This document shows positions 24,928 to 32,965 of a stretch of DNA of 64,000 nt, in pieces. The stretch is from contig JAEEIU010000045.1 of NCBI GenBank assembly GCA_016281495.1, positions 1 to 64,000 on the forward strand. Reading direction: 5' to 3'. This DNA is from Treponema sp. (GTDB taxonomy: Bacteria > Spirochaetota > Spirochaetia > Treponematales > Treponemataceae). Both the position numbers and the translations under genes were made by a program. Position 1 is the first letter of the stretch; each line of letters opens with the position of its first letter. The notes beneath the pieces are model-generated. The model was not told the origin of the DNA. It made no database searches and saw only the letters and a program-made list of their open reading frames with translations.

Positions 24928-27702
24928 TTAAATTTTACTTGAGATGACTTTTGCCGAACTTCCGTATACGGGGTCCTTTGTTACCGCTATTTTGTCGTCT
25001 ATCCTGCTGTCCAGCCGCTCTACATGCGAGATTATGCCGACAAGCTTTTTCCCTTGTGCAAGAGAGTAGAGGCAGTTCACGGCTTTTTCCAGTGGTTCCT
25101 CGCTAAGGCTTCCAAATCCTTCGTCAATGAACATGCAGTCAAGTTCTATGCCACCCGCATTTGCCTGAATCTCATCGGAAAGTCCCAGAGCGAGTGCAAG
25201 GGATGCCTCAAAGGTTTCTCCACCAGACAGTCCCTGCACAGGCCGCACCTTGTCAGAGAAATTATCCTGAATGTCCAGGTCCAGTGCAAAGCTTGAACGG
25301 TTGTCATCACTTTTTTGCTTGCGTACAAGACGGTACTGGTTTCCCGCAATGTCCTTGAGCCTTTGGTTTGCATAAAAAAGGATTCGGTCAAAGATGGAAA
25401 CCTGAACATAAGTCTCCAAATCAATTTTTCCATTTTCCGACATTTTTCCGCCGGCGACATTGTCCAGGTCGTTCATCCACTGGTAGGTCTCCTGCACTTT
25501 CTTTAGCTTTGCCTGCAGCTGGGACAGTTTTTCTGATGTGGCCTTGTTTTGAGCAAGCCGGATTTTTATTTCGTCCAGTTCATCCTGCATTTGGTCCTGA
25601 GTTTCAAAAAGTTCGTTGAGTGCGTTTTCCTGCTGTTCAATGTCTGTTTCCTCTTCAAGTTTTTGCTTGAGTTCGGCTACGTTCTTTTCCTGTTGGATGA
25701 TGATTCCCTTTAGCCTGGATATTTCTTCCCTGCATGAATCAAATTTTGTGCGTGCGTTTTCCTGTGCGGTTTTTATGCCGTTGATTTTATCCTGAATTTC
25801 TGTGGCGGCATTTTGTGCGCTTTTTTTGTCCGGGTAGGGAAGCGTGTTTTCCAGTTCCCTGATGGACTTTTCATTTTCGTTGACTGAGCTTTTTAATGCG
25901 GCAATTTCTGTTTCGGCCTGATGCCATGCATTTGTGTTTTGGTTTAGTTCGGCCTGGTTCTTTTCGATTTTTTTCTGAAGCTCCGTTTTTTCATTTTGAT
26001 TTGCAACGAGTATCTTTAGCTGATCGTCCTTTTGCTTGTAATCTCTGCGCAGTTCTTCGCATTTGTATTCAAGTTCCTTTGTGGCCTCTTGAATATTTCC
26101 TTTTATGCCAAGCTCATTAAGTTTTGAGTTTATCTGTTCGGTTTTGCCTTTTACCTGACCGTCCATGTTTCCCGCGAGTGTGCTTTTTTCTTTTGCGATG
26201 TCCTCCAGTTTTTGGCTTTGTTTCTTTAGCTTTTCGATTGAATTCTGGTCGGGTGCGTGATCGCTGAGTTTTGCGGGCTTTGGATGATTTGTTGAACCGC
26301 ATACAGGACATGGAATTCCTTCGCCAAGATCTTTTGCAAGGAGGCCTGCCTGAGCGTCAAGGAATGCCTTTAATGCACCCTGATATTCCTCCGCTGCCTG
26401 AGCTGATTCTTTGGATGCCTTTATGTATTGCGATTTAAATTCCTCGTTTTGTTTTTGGAGTTCGCCAAGCGCATTTATCTGGTTGATTGCGTCAACAAGA
26501 TTTTTCCCCTCTTCCGTAATCCTGTCTCTTGCGGTTTTGGTTTTTTCTATTTCGACTTCAACTCCTGAATATGAGTTGATTTTTTCTTTTGCGGATTCAA
26601 TGGACTGGGAAAGGAGCTCGTTGGTGTTCTTGAGTTCTTCCACTTCCTTTGATTTTGAATTTATCATGCCGATGTTTTTGTTAAGCTGATTTTTTTTCTG
26701 TTCAAGTGAATCGTATTTTGAAAAGCTTTCGTTTATTAGGGTAAGGTCTGAATTAAGCTTGTCTGTTTCCGGCTGTCTTGCCATCTCCCTTTCTACAGTT
26801 TCCTTAAGGGTGGAAAACTCTTCTTCCTGTTTTCCAAGCTTTTGTTTTGATTCCTCAAGGCTTTGTTTTTGCTGCTCAAGGTTCCTGCTGTTATTAAGCT
26901 TGTCCTCTGCTACTTTGATTTTTTTCTTTATTTCCTCAAGCTCCTTGGCATGCTCCTTTTGCTTTTTGACATCGTATTCAAGAAGTTCGGTAAGGTTTTG
27001 ATTCAGCTCTGCATCTGGAGTTTGGGTTGAAAATTTATCCTCGTCATATTCATCCGGGATTACGATTTCTGATACGGCAGAATTTTTTGCCCTGATTATG
27101 TCCTCGCTTTCATCCCTGGCTTTTTTTGTTTCCTCGCTGATTCTTTTTTGCAGGATGTTGAATAGGTCGGTACCAAAAATCTTGCTGTAGATTTCCTTGC
27201 GGTCTTTTGTCGGTGCATTCAGGACGTTGTAAAAATCACCCTGGGCTATCATCGCAATCCTGCAGAACTGGTCTTTTGTAAGCGATAAAAGTTTTTCTAC
27301 GTATGCGGTAACTTTTGATTTGGAACTTGCAAGAACATTGCCGTCACTGTCCCAAAGTGTAGCGTCTGCGGAAAATGTCTTTGTCCTTTTGTTTTTTGAA
27401 ATCCCTTCGTATTCCGGGTTCCGTACAATCCTGTACTGCTTTTTTTTGAATTCAAATGTAAAGTCAACTTCGGTTGGAGTCTCGGGGCCTGCATTTACGG
27501 TCCTGAGCATTTTTTCGGTTCTTGCGGTTCCGCTGGGGTTTCCGTATAGAGCGTAAGTTATGGCATCAAAGATTGTTGTCTTTCCCGCACCGGTGTTTCC
27601 TGTGATGAGGTAAAGTGTTCCGTCTCCAAAAGATGTAAAGTCAATTTCGCATCGGTTAATGTATGCTTCAAAGCCTGTGATTATCAGTTTAAGAGGTCGC
27701 AT
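24928..27702 (-). CDS. sbcC: exonuclease subunit SbcC
   Basis: A Rad50-like ATPase of the SbcCD nuclease, which cuts hairpins and processes double-strand breaks. N-terminal Walker A ITGNTGAGKTT, two long coiled coils (about residues 190-450 and 510-750) separated by the zinc hook CPVC (about residue 470), then the ABC signature GLSGGETFEASLALALGLS and Walker B MFIDEGFGSLSE. The start is ATG 27702, overlapping the sbcD stop as TGATG. A longer frame of five codons upstream is not needed. Confidence 0.96.
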   Translation of the reverse strand: MRPLKLIITGFEAYINRCEIDFTSFGDGTLYLITGNTGAGKTTIFDAITYALYGNPSGTARTEKMLRTVNAGPETPTEVDFTFEFKKKQYRIVRNPEYEGISKNKRTKTFSADATLWDSDGNVLASSKSKVTAYVEKLLSLTKDQFCRIAMIAQGDFYNVLNAPTKDRKEIYSKIFGTDLFNILQKRISEETKKARDESEDIIRAKNSAVSEIVIPDEYDEDKFSTQTPDAELNQNLTELLEYDVKKQKEHAKELEEIKKKIKVAEDKLNNSRNLEQQKQSLEESKQKLGKQEEEFSTLKETVEREMARQPETDKLNSDLTLINESFSKYDSLEQKKNQLNKNIGMINSKSKEVEELKNTNELLSQSIESAKEKINSYSGVEVEIEKTKTARDRITEEGKNLVDAINQINALGELQKQNEEFKSQYIKASKESAQAAEEYQGALKAFLDAQAGLLAKDLGEGIPCPVCGSTNHPKPAKLSDHAPDQNSIEKLKKQSQKLEDIAKEKSTLAGNMDGQVKGKTEQINSKLNELGIKGNIQEATKELEYKCEELRRDYKQKDDQLKILVANQNEKTELQKKIEKNQAELNQNTNAWHQAETEIAALKSSVNENEKSIRELENTLPYPDKKSAQNAATEIQDKINGIKTAQENARTKFDSCREEISRLKGIIIQQEKNVAELKQKLEEETDIEQQENALNELFETQDQMQDELDEIKIRLAQNKATSEKLSQLQAKLKKVQETYQWMNDLDNVAGGKMSENGKIDLETYVQVSIFDRILFYANQRLKDIAGNQYRLVRKQKSDDNRSSFALDLDIQDNFSDKVRPVQGLSGGETFEASLALALGLSDEIQANAGGIELDCMFIDEGFGSLSEEPLEKAVNCLYSLAQGKKLVGIISHVERLDSRIDDKIAVTKDPVYGSSAKVISSKI

Positions 27703-28820
27703 CAGGATTCCTCCCATATCTGCTGGATTAAATCTTTTATGAACTGGGCCTGTTTTTGATCCATTTCGTTTTGCGTTCTTTCCCTGTAGAATGTGGAGAA
27801 TATTTCATAGGGATCAAGCTGTTTTGGGTTTTGAATTCCCTGTGTTCCCGAATCAATAAGCCGTGTCCTGGAATTGTCGTATTCAAGTCGCATGATGTTT
27901 GGGAAAATCTTACGCAGATCCGAAAGTGCGTCCGGTATTGGTGTTTCATCTGTGAGTATGACACGAATGTAGTCGTCGCTTTTTGGGCATAGGAATACGG
28001 AAGAAAAAATATCCCTTATTTCCCTCATTTCGTGCAGGGGCTTAAGTGGCTGTTCTGTAATCTTGATGTCATCCTTTGAATCGAATTGAACTACCGTTAC
28101 GGATTTTTTATGGTTAACCTCAGAGAAAGAATATTTAAGGGGAGTGCCACAATAACGGATTGTATCACGCTGAACTTTTTGGGGGCCATGGAGGTGTCCC
28201 AATGCAACATAATCAAACTGTGAGAACACGCCTGCATCTATATTGTCCAAACCTCCAATGCTAATTTCTTCTGAGTCACATCGTGTGGCTCCCGTTACAA
28301 ACTGATGTGCAATAAGGACGTTTCGTCTTGTCACATCAACATTCATGTGTGCGATGGCAACTTTAACTGCGTCGGTGTAATCTACGATTTCTTCTTCCGG
28401 AAACTGGGCACGTACAATGGCGGGCTTTATGTATGGCAGCATGTAAAAATCAACTTCACCGTTTTTATCCGTTAACGTTACCTTATGCGTCTTGCCGTCA
28501 TAGGCGGGGCATGTATGCATGTGGCTTACCATACGCTTTGAACCGAATGCAACTCTTTCTGCCGAATCATGGTTGCCGCTTATTATCATCGTATGGAGTC
28601 CAAGAGAGGAAAGTTCGTCCAAAAATCTGTCCAGCAACAGCATGGCTTCTACCGATGGCTGCGGGATGTCATAAATGTCTCCGGCAATCAGGACCGCATC
28701 CGGTTTTTCTTTTTTGACAATCTCAAGTATTTGTTTAAGAATAAAGTCCTGGTCTTCTATCATCGAAAATTCATTTACGCGTTTCCCGATGTGAAGGTCC
28801 GAAAGATGAACGAATTTCAA
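27702..28820 (-). CDS. sbcD: exonuclease subunit SbcD
   Basis: A Mre11-like metallophosphoesterase of 372 residues: motif I LSDLHIG, motif II GDIYD, motif III SGNHDS, then the later histidines IAHMN...IAHQF and GHLHGPQ. It forms the nuclease of SbcCD. The initiation codon is TTG 28820 behind GGAGGGG. Its stop overlaps the sbcC start, so the two are translationally coupled. Confidence 0.95.
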   Translation of the reverse strand: MKFVHLSDLHIGKRVNEFSMIEDQDFILKQILEIVKKEKPDAVLIAGDIYDIPQPSVEAMLLLDRFLDELSSLGLHTMIISGNHDSAERVAFGSKRMVSHMHTCPAYDGKTHKVTLTDKNGEVDFYMLPYIKPAIVRAQFPEEEIVDYTDAVKVAIAHMNVDVTRRNVLIAHQFVTGATRCDSEEISIGGLDNIDAGVFSQFDYVALGHLHGPQKVQRDTIRYCGTPLKYSFSEVNHKKSVTVVQFDSKDDIKITEQPLKPLHEMREIRDIFSSVFLCPKSDDYIRVILTDETPIPDALSDLRKIFPNIMRLEYDNSRTRLIDSGTQGIQNPKQLDPYEIFSTFYRERTQNEMDQKQAQFIKDLIQQIWEES

Positions 28821-28844
28821 TTATCCCCTCCAACAAATTGCGGT

Positions 28845-29234
28845 TCAGTATATCGTATATCTTGCGCGGCTGGTGTCGGTTTCAAATACATCCACGGCAA
28901 AAAGGTGCAGTTTGTTCGTGTCGCCGTCAAATGCAAGCTCAGGCATTTTTTCCACAATCGAATTGAAAATGAAAAGTGCAATCCGTTCCGCAGAGGGATT
29001 CTGCTTGAACACAGGCATGTCATTCAGGTTCGTGTGGTCCATGATCTTGCATACTTCCCTGAGCGTTTTCTTGAGTACGGAAAAATCCAAGGCCATTCCG
29101 CCCTCGTCCAGCGTATTGCTTTTTACATGTGCATAAACCTTGTAATTGTGTCCGTGAAGGTTTTCGCATTTACCGTGATAATCCTGTAAAAAATGAGCGG
29201 CCGCAAAATCCGCCTCAACTCTGATTTCAAACAT
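28845..29234 (-). CDS. queD: 6-carboxy-tetrahydropterin synthase (QueD/PTPS family)
   Basis: A small T-fold enzyme of about 129 residues. Zinc ligands: His in FAAAHFL and the HGHNY histidines, with the catalytic Cys in HGKCENLHGHNY. A conserved Glu near the C-terminus is in VDVFETDTSRARY. QueD makes 6-carboxy-tetrahydropterin for queuosine; other PTPS-like activities cannot be excluded. No other queuosine genes are in the window. Of two nearby ATGs (29240, 29234) the second is chosen because the -10 box TATAAT (29241-29246) leaves exactly six bases before it. Confidence 0.9.
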   Translation of the reverse strand: MFEIRVEADFAAAHFLQDYHGKCENLHGHNYKVYAHVKSNTLDEGGMALDFSVLKKTLREVCKIMDHTNLNDMPVFKQNPSAERIALFIFNSIVEKMPELAFDGDTNKLHLFAVDVFETDTSRARYTIY

Positions 29235-29240
29235 AGGCAT

Positions 29241-29249
29241 ATTATACCA
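29241..29249 (-). promoter_or_regulatory. extended -10 of queD, leaderless type
   Basis: Minus strand TGG-TATAAT (-10 at 29241-29246) followed by ATGCCT and ATG 29234. No convincing -35; the extended -10 TG may compensate. Predicted TSS is at the second ATG. Confidence 0.5.
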
Positions 29250-29271
29250 TTAATATTAGGAAGATGAAAGT

Positions 29272-29307
29272 GGAAAGTTGAAAGATGAAAGTTGAGAGTT
29301 GAAAACT
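29272..29307. repeat. GAAAGTTGAGAGTTGAAAAC repeat, copy 1
   Basis: A 20-base core at 29287-29306 recurs exactly, inverted, at 45905-45924, inside a longer run of GAAAGTTGAAAGATG-like units. Confidence 0.6.
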
Positions 29308-29373
29308 GTTCTTTGGACCTTTCTGGAACAACAGGTCTGACCACCATTAAAGAGGGGGTAATTGACAGTGTGA

Positions 29374-29568
29374 ATCCTAAAGGCTTCTACTGATTTTGCG
29401 AAAACAAAACTTGCGGGCGATTTGTCTGCTTATACAGGTGTGTTTAAGGGTACAGCTATTACAGAAATTTATATACCAAATACAATAACTAAACTGGGCA
29501 ACAACTTTTTTAGTGACTGCAAGAAGCTTACGAAAGTTACAATGACATACAATTATACCGGAAATTAG
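29374..29568 (+). pseudogene. remnant of a BspA-type leucine-rich-repeat surface protein
   Basis: A 64-codon open stretch without a credible start, stopping at TAG 29568. It encodes GVFKGTAITEIYIPNTITKL and FFSDCKKLTKVTM, the unit pattern of LRR_5/BspA repeats ('aFsgc.sLtsitiP.sVt.Ig..aF..C.sLt.v') common in treponeme surface proteins. Only about one and a half repeats remain, with no signal peptide. This is the only recognisable content of the 29235-29631 gap apart from the short repeat at 29272 and the flanking promoters. Confidence 0.7.
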
Positions 29569-29595
29569 TCTTTGGCTCTGGGGACAAGGGAATTA

Positions 29596-29624
29596 TTGTA
29601 AATATTTTAATTATTTGCTATACT
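29596..29624 (+). promoter_or_regulatory. promoter giving a leaderless mRNA (CDP-alcohol transferase)
   Basis: TTGTAA (29596-29601), 17-base spacer, extended -10 TGC-TATACT (29619-29624), seven bases to ATG 29632. No Shine-Dalgarno sequence. Confidence 0.65.
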
Positions 29625-29631
29625 TTCTGAT

Positions 29632-30762
29632 ATGAAACTTAAAGCGACAGTAACAAGTGACTCAGATTCAAATAAAAAATATTCATATTCTTCAGAGGAT
29701 TTGTCCATACTTGACTGCTATGTGATTAATCCTCTTGCGGAAAAGGTTGTAAAGAAATTTCCGTGGTGGCTTCCTGCCAACATAATCACAATTGTATCAA
29801 GTGCCCTTGTATTCCTGGCTTCTGTTATTGCGATAACCGTAAAATCAACCAACTGGCCTATCTGGATATTGATTCCGGTATGCTATATCGTCTACCTTGT
29901 CGGAGATGCCGCTGATGGACTTCAGGCAAGACGTACAAAAACAGGTTCACCCCTTGGAGAATTCTGTGATCATTTCCTTGATACTTTCGTTACGGGGCAA
30001 ATGCTGTTCATAATCTGCATTTCCTTTAGGATAAGGAATCCCATCTTCATCGGTGTAATGCTGTATCTTTCGTATTTTGCGCAGATATCCGCCTTTTGGG
30101 AAAAGTATGTAACGCACAGACTTCATCTTGGACGGTTTAGTGCAACAGAGTCAATTCTTTCCCTTTCAACTTTTGGTACGATTGGTTTTATTAAGCCGGT
30201 AAATGTCTTTTTATCACAGCAAGTCGGAAAATTTATTCCCGCCCTTGGTGTGTATAATGTAAGGCTTGTGGATGTGTTTCTTTGTGTGGCCCTGTTCTGC
30301 AGTTTGATTGTTTCCATTACGACTCTGATAAGGACAAAAAAGGTTTCCTTGAATTTTGCGCTTTACATGATTGTTGGTGCTGTCCTTACTGCCACCGCTG
30401 CTTTTGTGGAAAAGGATTCCTTCTTCCATGTTTTCCTTACGCTTACATTCTATCATGTAAATTATTCTGCCGCATTGCTTTCTTCTATAATCATGAAGGA
30501 AAAGGATCCCGCACCGGATATTCTCCTTACTGTGGCAATGTGTGTCGCATTGATCTTTGAGCTTCATCACCCGGTTCTTCTTACGGTATTTTTCCTGTAT
30601 ATCGTCATTTTCGTGGCGATAAGGGTGGCCCTGTTCATAAGGAAGAATTCCCAGTACTGGTATTGGGTTAACCCCGAGCTTTCTGAGAATGCTGTAAAAC
30701 CGGAAGAGAAAACTGAAGAAAAATCTGTCGGACAGGATGCAGGCGAAAAAACTATAGATTAA
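29632..30762 (+). CDS. CDP-alcohol phosphatidyltransferase family membrane protein
   Basis: A multi-pass membrane enzyme (about 8-10 hydrophobic segments). The family motif DGxxARx8Gx3Dx3D is complete as DGLQARRTKTGSPLGEFCDHFLD (about residues 101-123, written here as D101...D123), so it should catalyse CDP-alcohol-dependent phospholipid head-group transfer. Length (376) and the long C-terminal membrane part recall choline/ethanolamine phosphotransferases more than PgsA or PssA. The substrate cannot be told. A charged Glu/Lys tail ends the protein. It overlaps the convergent dedA by 4 bases. Confidence 0.88.
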   Translation: MKLKATVTSDSDSNKKYSYSSEDLSILDCYVINPLAEKVVKKFPWWLPANIITIVSSALVFLASVIAITVKSTNWPIWILIPVCYIVYLVGDAADGLQARRTKTGSPLGEFCDHFLDTFVTGQMLFIICISFRIRNPIFIGVMLYLSYFAQISAFWEKYVTHRLHLGRFSATESILSLSTFGTIGFIKPVNVFLSQQVGKFIPALGVYNVRLVDVFLCVALFCSLIVSITTLIRTKKVSLNFALYMIVGAVLTATAAFVEKDSFFHVFLTLTFYHVNYSAALLSSIIMKEKDPAPDILLTVAMCVALIFELHHPVLLTVFFLYIVIFVAIRVALFIRKNSQYWYWVNPELSENAVKPEEKTEEKSVGQDAGEKTID

Positions 30763-31397
30763 TTCTCTAAATCGTTTTGCTCTGCTGACATCTCCATCTT
30801 TTTTTTCTTTTTGTGATCCACAATTTTTTTTATGATGAGGACAGTCAGAATGCCCCATATCAGCACAAATAGAATTATGCCCAGAATCTTAAAGCCTTCT
30901 TTTGCAGACTCACCTATGAACAGGACAAGTGCATAGAGCGTCGTTGAACTGATGATTGCCGCAATGCCGTCAAACAGAAGGAACTTTGGGAATGGCAGTT
31001 TTGTAAATCCCGATGTCATGAACAGGACGTTACGCATTCCAAACGGAATGAATCTTGTGACAATAAAAGTAAGGAATCCGTGTTTTTCAAGCTTGTTGGA
31101 TATGAAAGCAACTCTCTTGGGTGTAAGGGATTTTGATATCAGCTTCAGCTTGAGGACCCCGTTTCCAATCATGCGTCCCAGCCAATAGCTTATTATGTCG
31201 CTTGCGTAGATTCCCGCATAAAGTCCGATGTAGTTCGGTATAAGCAGGGAACGATCCTCATAAGAGATTAGTGCGGAAATCACTATAAGGACATCCTCGG
31301 ATATGGGCAGATTAAAACCAGAAAGGATGAGTGAGAAAAAACAGACTAAAGGCCAGTAAGTAAAATAATTGCTGAAAAAAGCTATGATCGATTCCAT
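30759..31397 (-). CDS. DedA/SNARE-associated family membrane protein
   Basis: A 212-residue inner-membrane protein with five or six hydrophobic segments. The DedA signatures are present: an acidic residue in the first loop (NLPISEDVLIV) and the R-x-[IP]-P-[FG]-x-R pattern as TRFIPFGMRNV (about residues 118-128). DedA proteins act in membrane lipid recycling (some flip undecaprenyl phosphate or phospholipids). It starts 24 bases after the hisA-IE gene and is likely co-transcribed; the link is not obviously functional. Confidence 0.88.
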   Translation of the reverse strand: MESIIAFFSNYFTYWPLVCFFSLILSGFNLPISEDVLIVISALISYEDRSLLIPNYIGLYAGIYASDIISYWLGRMIGNGVLKLKLISKSLTPKRVAFISNKLEKHGFLTFIVTRFIPFGMRNVLFMTSGFTKLPFPKFLLFDGIAAIISSTTLYALVLFIGESAKEGFKILGIILFVLIWGILTVLIIKKIVDHKKKKKMEMSAEQNDLEN

Positions 31398-31420
31398 TTT
31401 ATCCGCCAGTCAAAAAGATG

Positions 31421-32722
31421 TTATTTCTCTTTGTGCCTCTTGTCAAGTTCATCATAGACGTCCTGCCAGGTCACGCCTTCCTTGTACATCAGCACGCTTG
31501 CAAAATACAAAAGGTCAGCCGCTTCCCAGACAACCTCGTCCTTTCCTTCGGCCTCTGTAAGTTCCTCGGCTTCTTCCATTACCTTTTCGCGAACACGCTT
31601 GTCGTTCAGGGTGGCCGTATAGCTTCCGGGTCTTGGGTTTGCAAAACGTTCGCTTATGGTCTGGTACAGGCGTTCCATGCTGCTCTTTTCGTCCGCTTCC
31701 GAACCAAAGCAAGTCCAGTGTCCGGTGTGGCATGTAGGTCCGTCGGGTACAACTGTTGCAAGGATTGTGTCACGGTCGCAGTCAGCTCGCATGCGCACAA
31801 GGTTCAGGTAATTGTTGCTTGTCTCTCCCTTTGTCCAGAGGGTGTTTCGTGTGCGACTGAAAAATGTGAGCTTTTTTGTCTCGAATGATTTTTCAATGGC
31901 CTCTTTGTTTGAATATCCCATCATCAGAACCTGACCGTGAGTGCTCTGTGCGATTACCGGAATCATGCCGTCAACCTTTTTCCAGTCAAGGCATCTGATG
32001 AAGCTGTCCTTTAGTCCAACTTTCCCGGTATAGAGGGCCATTCCAAGCTGAACGTCGCAGCCCAAGCGCTCAAGTTCTTCTATCTGATCAAGGGAGTTCA
32101 CTCCACCCGCCGCAACCACACGGCACTTTACGGCTTCGCGAAGGGACTTGACCATGCTCATGTCCGTGCCCTGCATGCAGCCTTCCTTTTCCACACAGGT
32201 GAACAAAAGCTCGCTGGCATATTCTTCCGCCGCCTTTGCCCCCTCCACCAGGGAAATGTTTGCGGTTTCAGTCCATCCCTTGAGTGCGATTTTACCGTTG
32301 ATGGCATCCACGGAGATTATGACCCGCTGCTTTCCGATTGCATCACAGAGTTCCTGGAGAAAAGCCGTGTTGAGGATTGGGTCGCCTTCGCTTTTCCTTT
32401 CCGCATTCCAGGCCGCCGAACCGATGATGACTTTTTCCGCCCCAAGGGAAATCAGCTGCCGGGCCTTCTTTACGTCACGGATACCACCGCCAACCCTGAC
32501 ATTGCCCTTCCGGAGCAGTGACTTTAAAAGTGCCGTATTCTTGGTGTTGCCCTTTTCGTCCGTATTGCGCATTGCCGCATCCAGATCGATTATCGCAACC
32601 TCGCCGTATGTATCAAATTCAGAAATAAGGGAGTCCGCATCATCCCGCTGCAATACAAGATCCCTGCCGTTTTTAAGCTGAACGACATGTCCGTCTTTCA
32701 AATCAATAGAAGAAATTACCAT
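31421..32722 (-). CDS. HisA-HisI-HisE three-domain fusion, histidine biosynthesis
   Basis: From ATG 32722 the protein is 433 residues. About 1-235 is a HisA-type barrel (SSIDLKDGHVVQL, VGGGIRDVKKA, AAGGVNSLDQIEEL), the ProFAR isomerase step. About 245-340 is HisI, PR-AMP cyclohydrolase (LMMGYSNKEAIEKS, RMRADCDRDTI, GPTCHTGHWTCF with metal Cys/His). About 345-433 is HisE, PR-ATP pyrophosphatase (REKVMEEAEELTEAE, EAADLLYF). Three consecutive steps are thus in one chain; HisIE fusion is common, adding HisA is not. An open frame extends 99 bases upstream, but the promoter shows that ATG 32722 is the start. Confidence 0.92.
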   Translation of the reverse strand: MVISSIDLKDGHVVQLKNGRDLVLQRDDADSLISEFDTYGEVAIIDLDAAMRNTDEKGNTKNTALLKSLLRKGNVRVGGGIRDVKKARQLISLGAEKVIIGSAAWNAERKSEGDPILNTAFLQELCDAIGKQRVIISVDAINGKIALKGWTETANISLVEGAKAAEEYASELLFTCVEKEGCMQGTDMSMVKSLREAVKCRVVAAGGVNSLDQIEELERLGCDVQLGMALYTGKVGLKDSFIRCLDWKKVDGMIPVIAQSTHGQVLMMGYSNKEAIEKSFETKKLTFFSRTRNTLWTKGETSNNYLNLVRMRADCDRDTILATVVPDGPTCHTGHWTCFGSEADEKSSMERLYQTISERFANPRPGSYTATLNDKRVREKVMEEAEELTEAEGKDEVVWEAADLLYFASVLMYKEGVTWQDVYDELDKRHKEK

Positions 32723-32730
32723 AATAGGAG

Positions 32731-32759
32731 AGTATAGCAGAATAATTGGGTATTTACAA
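32731..32759 (-). promoter_or_regulatory. promoter giving a leaderless hisA-IE mRNA
   Basis: Minus strand TTGTAA (32754-32759), 17-base spacer, extended -10 TGC-TATACT (TATACT 32731-32736), eight bases to ATG 32722. Predicted leader is 0-2 bases. Confidence 0.65.
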
Positions 32760-32828
32760 TCAGTAATGAATAAGAATATGGAAGGCAAGTGCAATTCCAA
32801 ATAAAACTTTGTAATTAACAATCAATAG

Positions 32829-32870
32829 GGGGAGCATCTCCATTCCCGGCGGGAATGAAAGAGCTACCTC
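32829..32870 (+). other. compact structured element between divergent genes
   Basis: GGGGAGC (32829-32835) can pair with GCTACCTC (32863-32870, one bulged A), enclosing CATTCCC-GGC-GGGAATG (32841-32857), a perfect 7-bp hairpin. There is no U tract on either strand. It is upstream of the aminotransferase promoter and so outside its predicted mRNA. Role unknown. Confidence 0.4.
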
Positions 32871-32927
32871 AGTTAATATAAATATATGAATATTTATACT
32901 ATTATAACCCTGCGCATGTCTGATACA

Positions 32928-32956
32928 TTGACATTTAATGCATAATTCTGCATAAT
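32928..32956 (+). promoter_or_regulatory. promoter giving a near-leaderless aminotransferase mRNA
   Basis: Consensus TTGACA (32928-32933), 17-base spacer, CATAAT (32951-32956), nine bases to ATG 32966. The leader would be about 2-3 bases and no Shine-Dalgarno sequence exists. Confidence 0.7.
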
Positions 32957-32965
32957 TATACTATT

